A stretch of 6,659 nucleotides of DNA from the NCBI GenBank assembly GCA_965653495.1, contig CBFHAJ010000180.1:1-6659 (forward strand), written 5' to 3'. The notes beneath the pieces were generated by a model, which ran no database searches, had not been told where the DNA came from, and saw only the letters and a list, made by a program, of their open reading frames with translations. This DNA comes from AG41 sp965653495 (lineage in GTDB: Bacteria > Gemmatimonadota > Gemmatimonadetes > Gemmatimonadales > GWC2-71-9). Of the stretch, positions 5,765 to 6,659 are shown in pieces (the first letter of the stretch is position 1; each line of letters starts with the position of its first letter). Made by a program: the position numbers and the translations under genes.

Positions 5765-6659
5765 CAGTCGGCCTCTGCCGCAACGGGCCCGCGCTGAGGG
5801 AACACCACGCGCCGCAGGCGACGGAACAGGTTCGCGAGCCACGCGACGATGGATGGCAGCACGATGTACGCCACCGGCACCACGAACAGCGTGAGGGCCG
5901 TCGAGAAGAACACGCCACCCACGATGGCATAGCCCAACGGCTTGCGGGCCGCCGAGCCGGCTCCGACGCCCCAGGCGACCGGAACCGCGCCCATGATGGT
6001 CGCCACCGACGTCATCAGAATCGGCCGCAGTCGGATGCGACCCGCCTCGAGAACGGCGGCGATCGTGTCGAGGCCTTTCTCCCGTAGCTGATTTGTGTAC
6101 TCGACGAGCAGAATCGAGTTCTTACAGACCAGGCCGATCAGGAGAATCATGCCGATCTGGCTGTACAAGTTCATGGTCGCACCGGAGAAGTGCAGCAGCC
6201 GTCCGATCACGGTGGGCGTCAAGAGCGCAACTACCTTCAGCGTCGCCAGCGCACCGGTGACCGCGAGCGGGACGGCCAAAAGCACCGTCCACGGGTGGAG
6301 CAGGGACTCGAACTGCGATGCGAGCACCATGAACACCACGACCAGCGCGATCACAAAGGCGAAGTAAACGGCGCTGCCGCTCTCCTTGTACTCGCGCGAT
6401 TCTCCGGCGAGCGCCGTCGTGCTGCCGGGCGGCAGTATTTGCCGCGCGACCTTATCGAGCGAATCGAGCGCCTCGCCCTGGGCGAGCCCAGGCGTCAGTG
6501 ACGCCGACAACGTGAACGACGGGATCCGGTTGAAGTGGTTGATCTGCCGCGCCCCCACGCCTTCCTGCACGTTCGCCAGGGCGTCGAGCTGCACCAGCTG
6601 CCCGCCCTTGCCCCGCAGATAGATCCCCCGCATGTCGCTCGGCGTCGCGCGATCCTTGG
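5764..6659 (-). CDS. RND efflux permease (AcrB/HAE1-like), C-terminal fragment
   Basis: The gene runs off the right edge; the last 297 residues are present out of about 1,030-1,060 usual for the family. The fragment starts in the periplasmic domain (GIYLRGKGGQLVQLDALANV matches the AcrB segment before the second pore region), then has TM8 (AVYFAFVIALVVVFMVLASQ), TM9, TM10 (GMILLIGLVCKNSILLVEYT), TM11 and TM12. The TM10 lysine (fragment residue 179, equal to AcrB K940) and the RLRPILMTS segment, with the equivalents of R971 and T978, are intact, so this half of the proton relay looks functional. The TM4 aspartates lie outside the window. TM9 is followed by about 15 extra residues relative to AcrB before the NLYSQIG motif. 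The TGA stop shares a base with the channel gene start. The substrate cannot be inferred. Confidence 0.95.
   Translation of the reverse strand, partial: KDRATPSDMRGIYLRGKGGQLVQLDALANVQEGVGARQINHFNRIPSFTLSASLTPGLAQGEALDSLDKVARQILPPGSTTALAGESREYKESGSAVYFAFVIALVVVFMVLASQFESLLHPWTVLLAVPLAVTGALATLKVVALLTPTVIGRLLHFSGATMNLYSQIGMILLIGLVCKNSILLVEYTNQLREKGLDTIAAVLEAGRIRLRPILMTSVATIMGAVPVAWGVGAGSAARKPLGYAIVGGVFFSTALTLFVVPVAYIVLPSIVAWLANLFRRLRRVVFPQRGPVAAEAD
5772..5776 (-). promoter_or_regulatory. Ribosome-binding site AGAGG for the outer-membrane factor gene
   Basis: On the minus strand AGAGG lies 7 bases before ATG 5764, inside the last codons of the permease gene. It favours this ATG over the upstream in-frame GTG at 5842. 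Confidence 0.6.

Noticed and set aside
5765..5842. Upstream GTG start for the outer-membrane factor gene
   Set aside because: It would overlap the permease by 79 bases and has no clear homology; ATG 5764 has a good ribosome-binding site and starts at the signal peptide. The extra arginines would improve the signal peptide, so it is not fully excluded.

Overview
The window is GC-rich bacterial DNA with tightly packed genes and no RNA genes, CRISPR array, insertion sequence or phage genes that I can recognise. A Gram-negative envelope is certain from the outer-membrane factor and RND permease. The gene content, the high GC and a Tat-targeted sugar isomerase would suit Gemmatimonadota or a similar environmental phylum. 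That placement is an impression from gene content, not a proof.

Two blocks converge on a single CTAG tetranucleotide at 2478-2481. The plus-strand block (1-2481) holds the 3' end of a ubiD-type decarboxylase, a ubiA-type prenyltransferase, a ubiX-type flavin prenyltransferase and a small YfcE/MJ0936-type metallophosphoesterase. The first three form a quinone-tail module. UbiA attaches the isoprenoid chain to an aromatic acid, UbiX makes prenylated FMN, and UbiD uses that cofactor to decarboxylate the ring. The UbiA resembles the MqnP-like group, so the late futalosine menaquinone pathway is the most likely setting, but this is inferred. A 148-base gap between ubiA and ubiX carries a long inverted repeat built from 7-base tandem units. 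ubiX has no ATG, GTG or TTG codon upstream of its essential FMN-binding loop.

The minus-strand block (6659 down to 2478) reads as one operon: the C-terminal part of an RND efflux permease (HAE1-like), a TolC-type outer-membrane factor, a lipoprotein-type membrane fusion (adaptor) protein, and a Tat-exported TIM-barrel sugar phosphate isomerase/epimerase-like protein. The first three overlap at start/stop codons (TGATG and GTGA) and form a complete tripartite pump, apart from the permease N-terminus, which lies outside the window. The order permease, outer-membrane factor, adaptor differs from the common adaptor-first order. A 14-bp perfect stem with a 3-base loop, lying inside the end of the phosphoesterase gene, sits just past the stop of the minus-strand operon and may end or protect its transcript.

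I do not see a wholly new system here. The points most worth a second look are the intergenic inverted repeat, the missing canonical ubiX start, the convergent junction with its embedded hairpin, and a 15-residue insertion in the permease.
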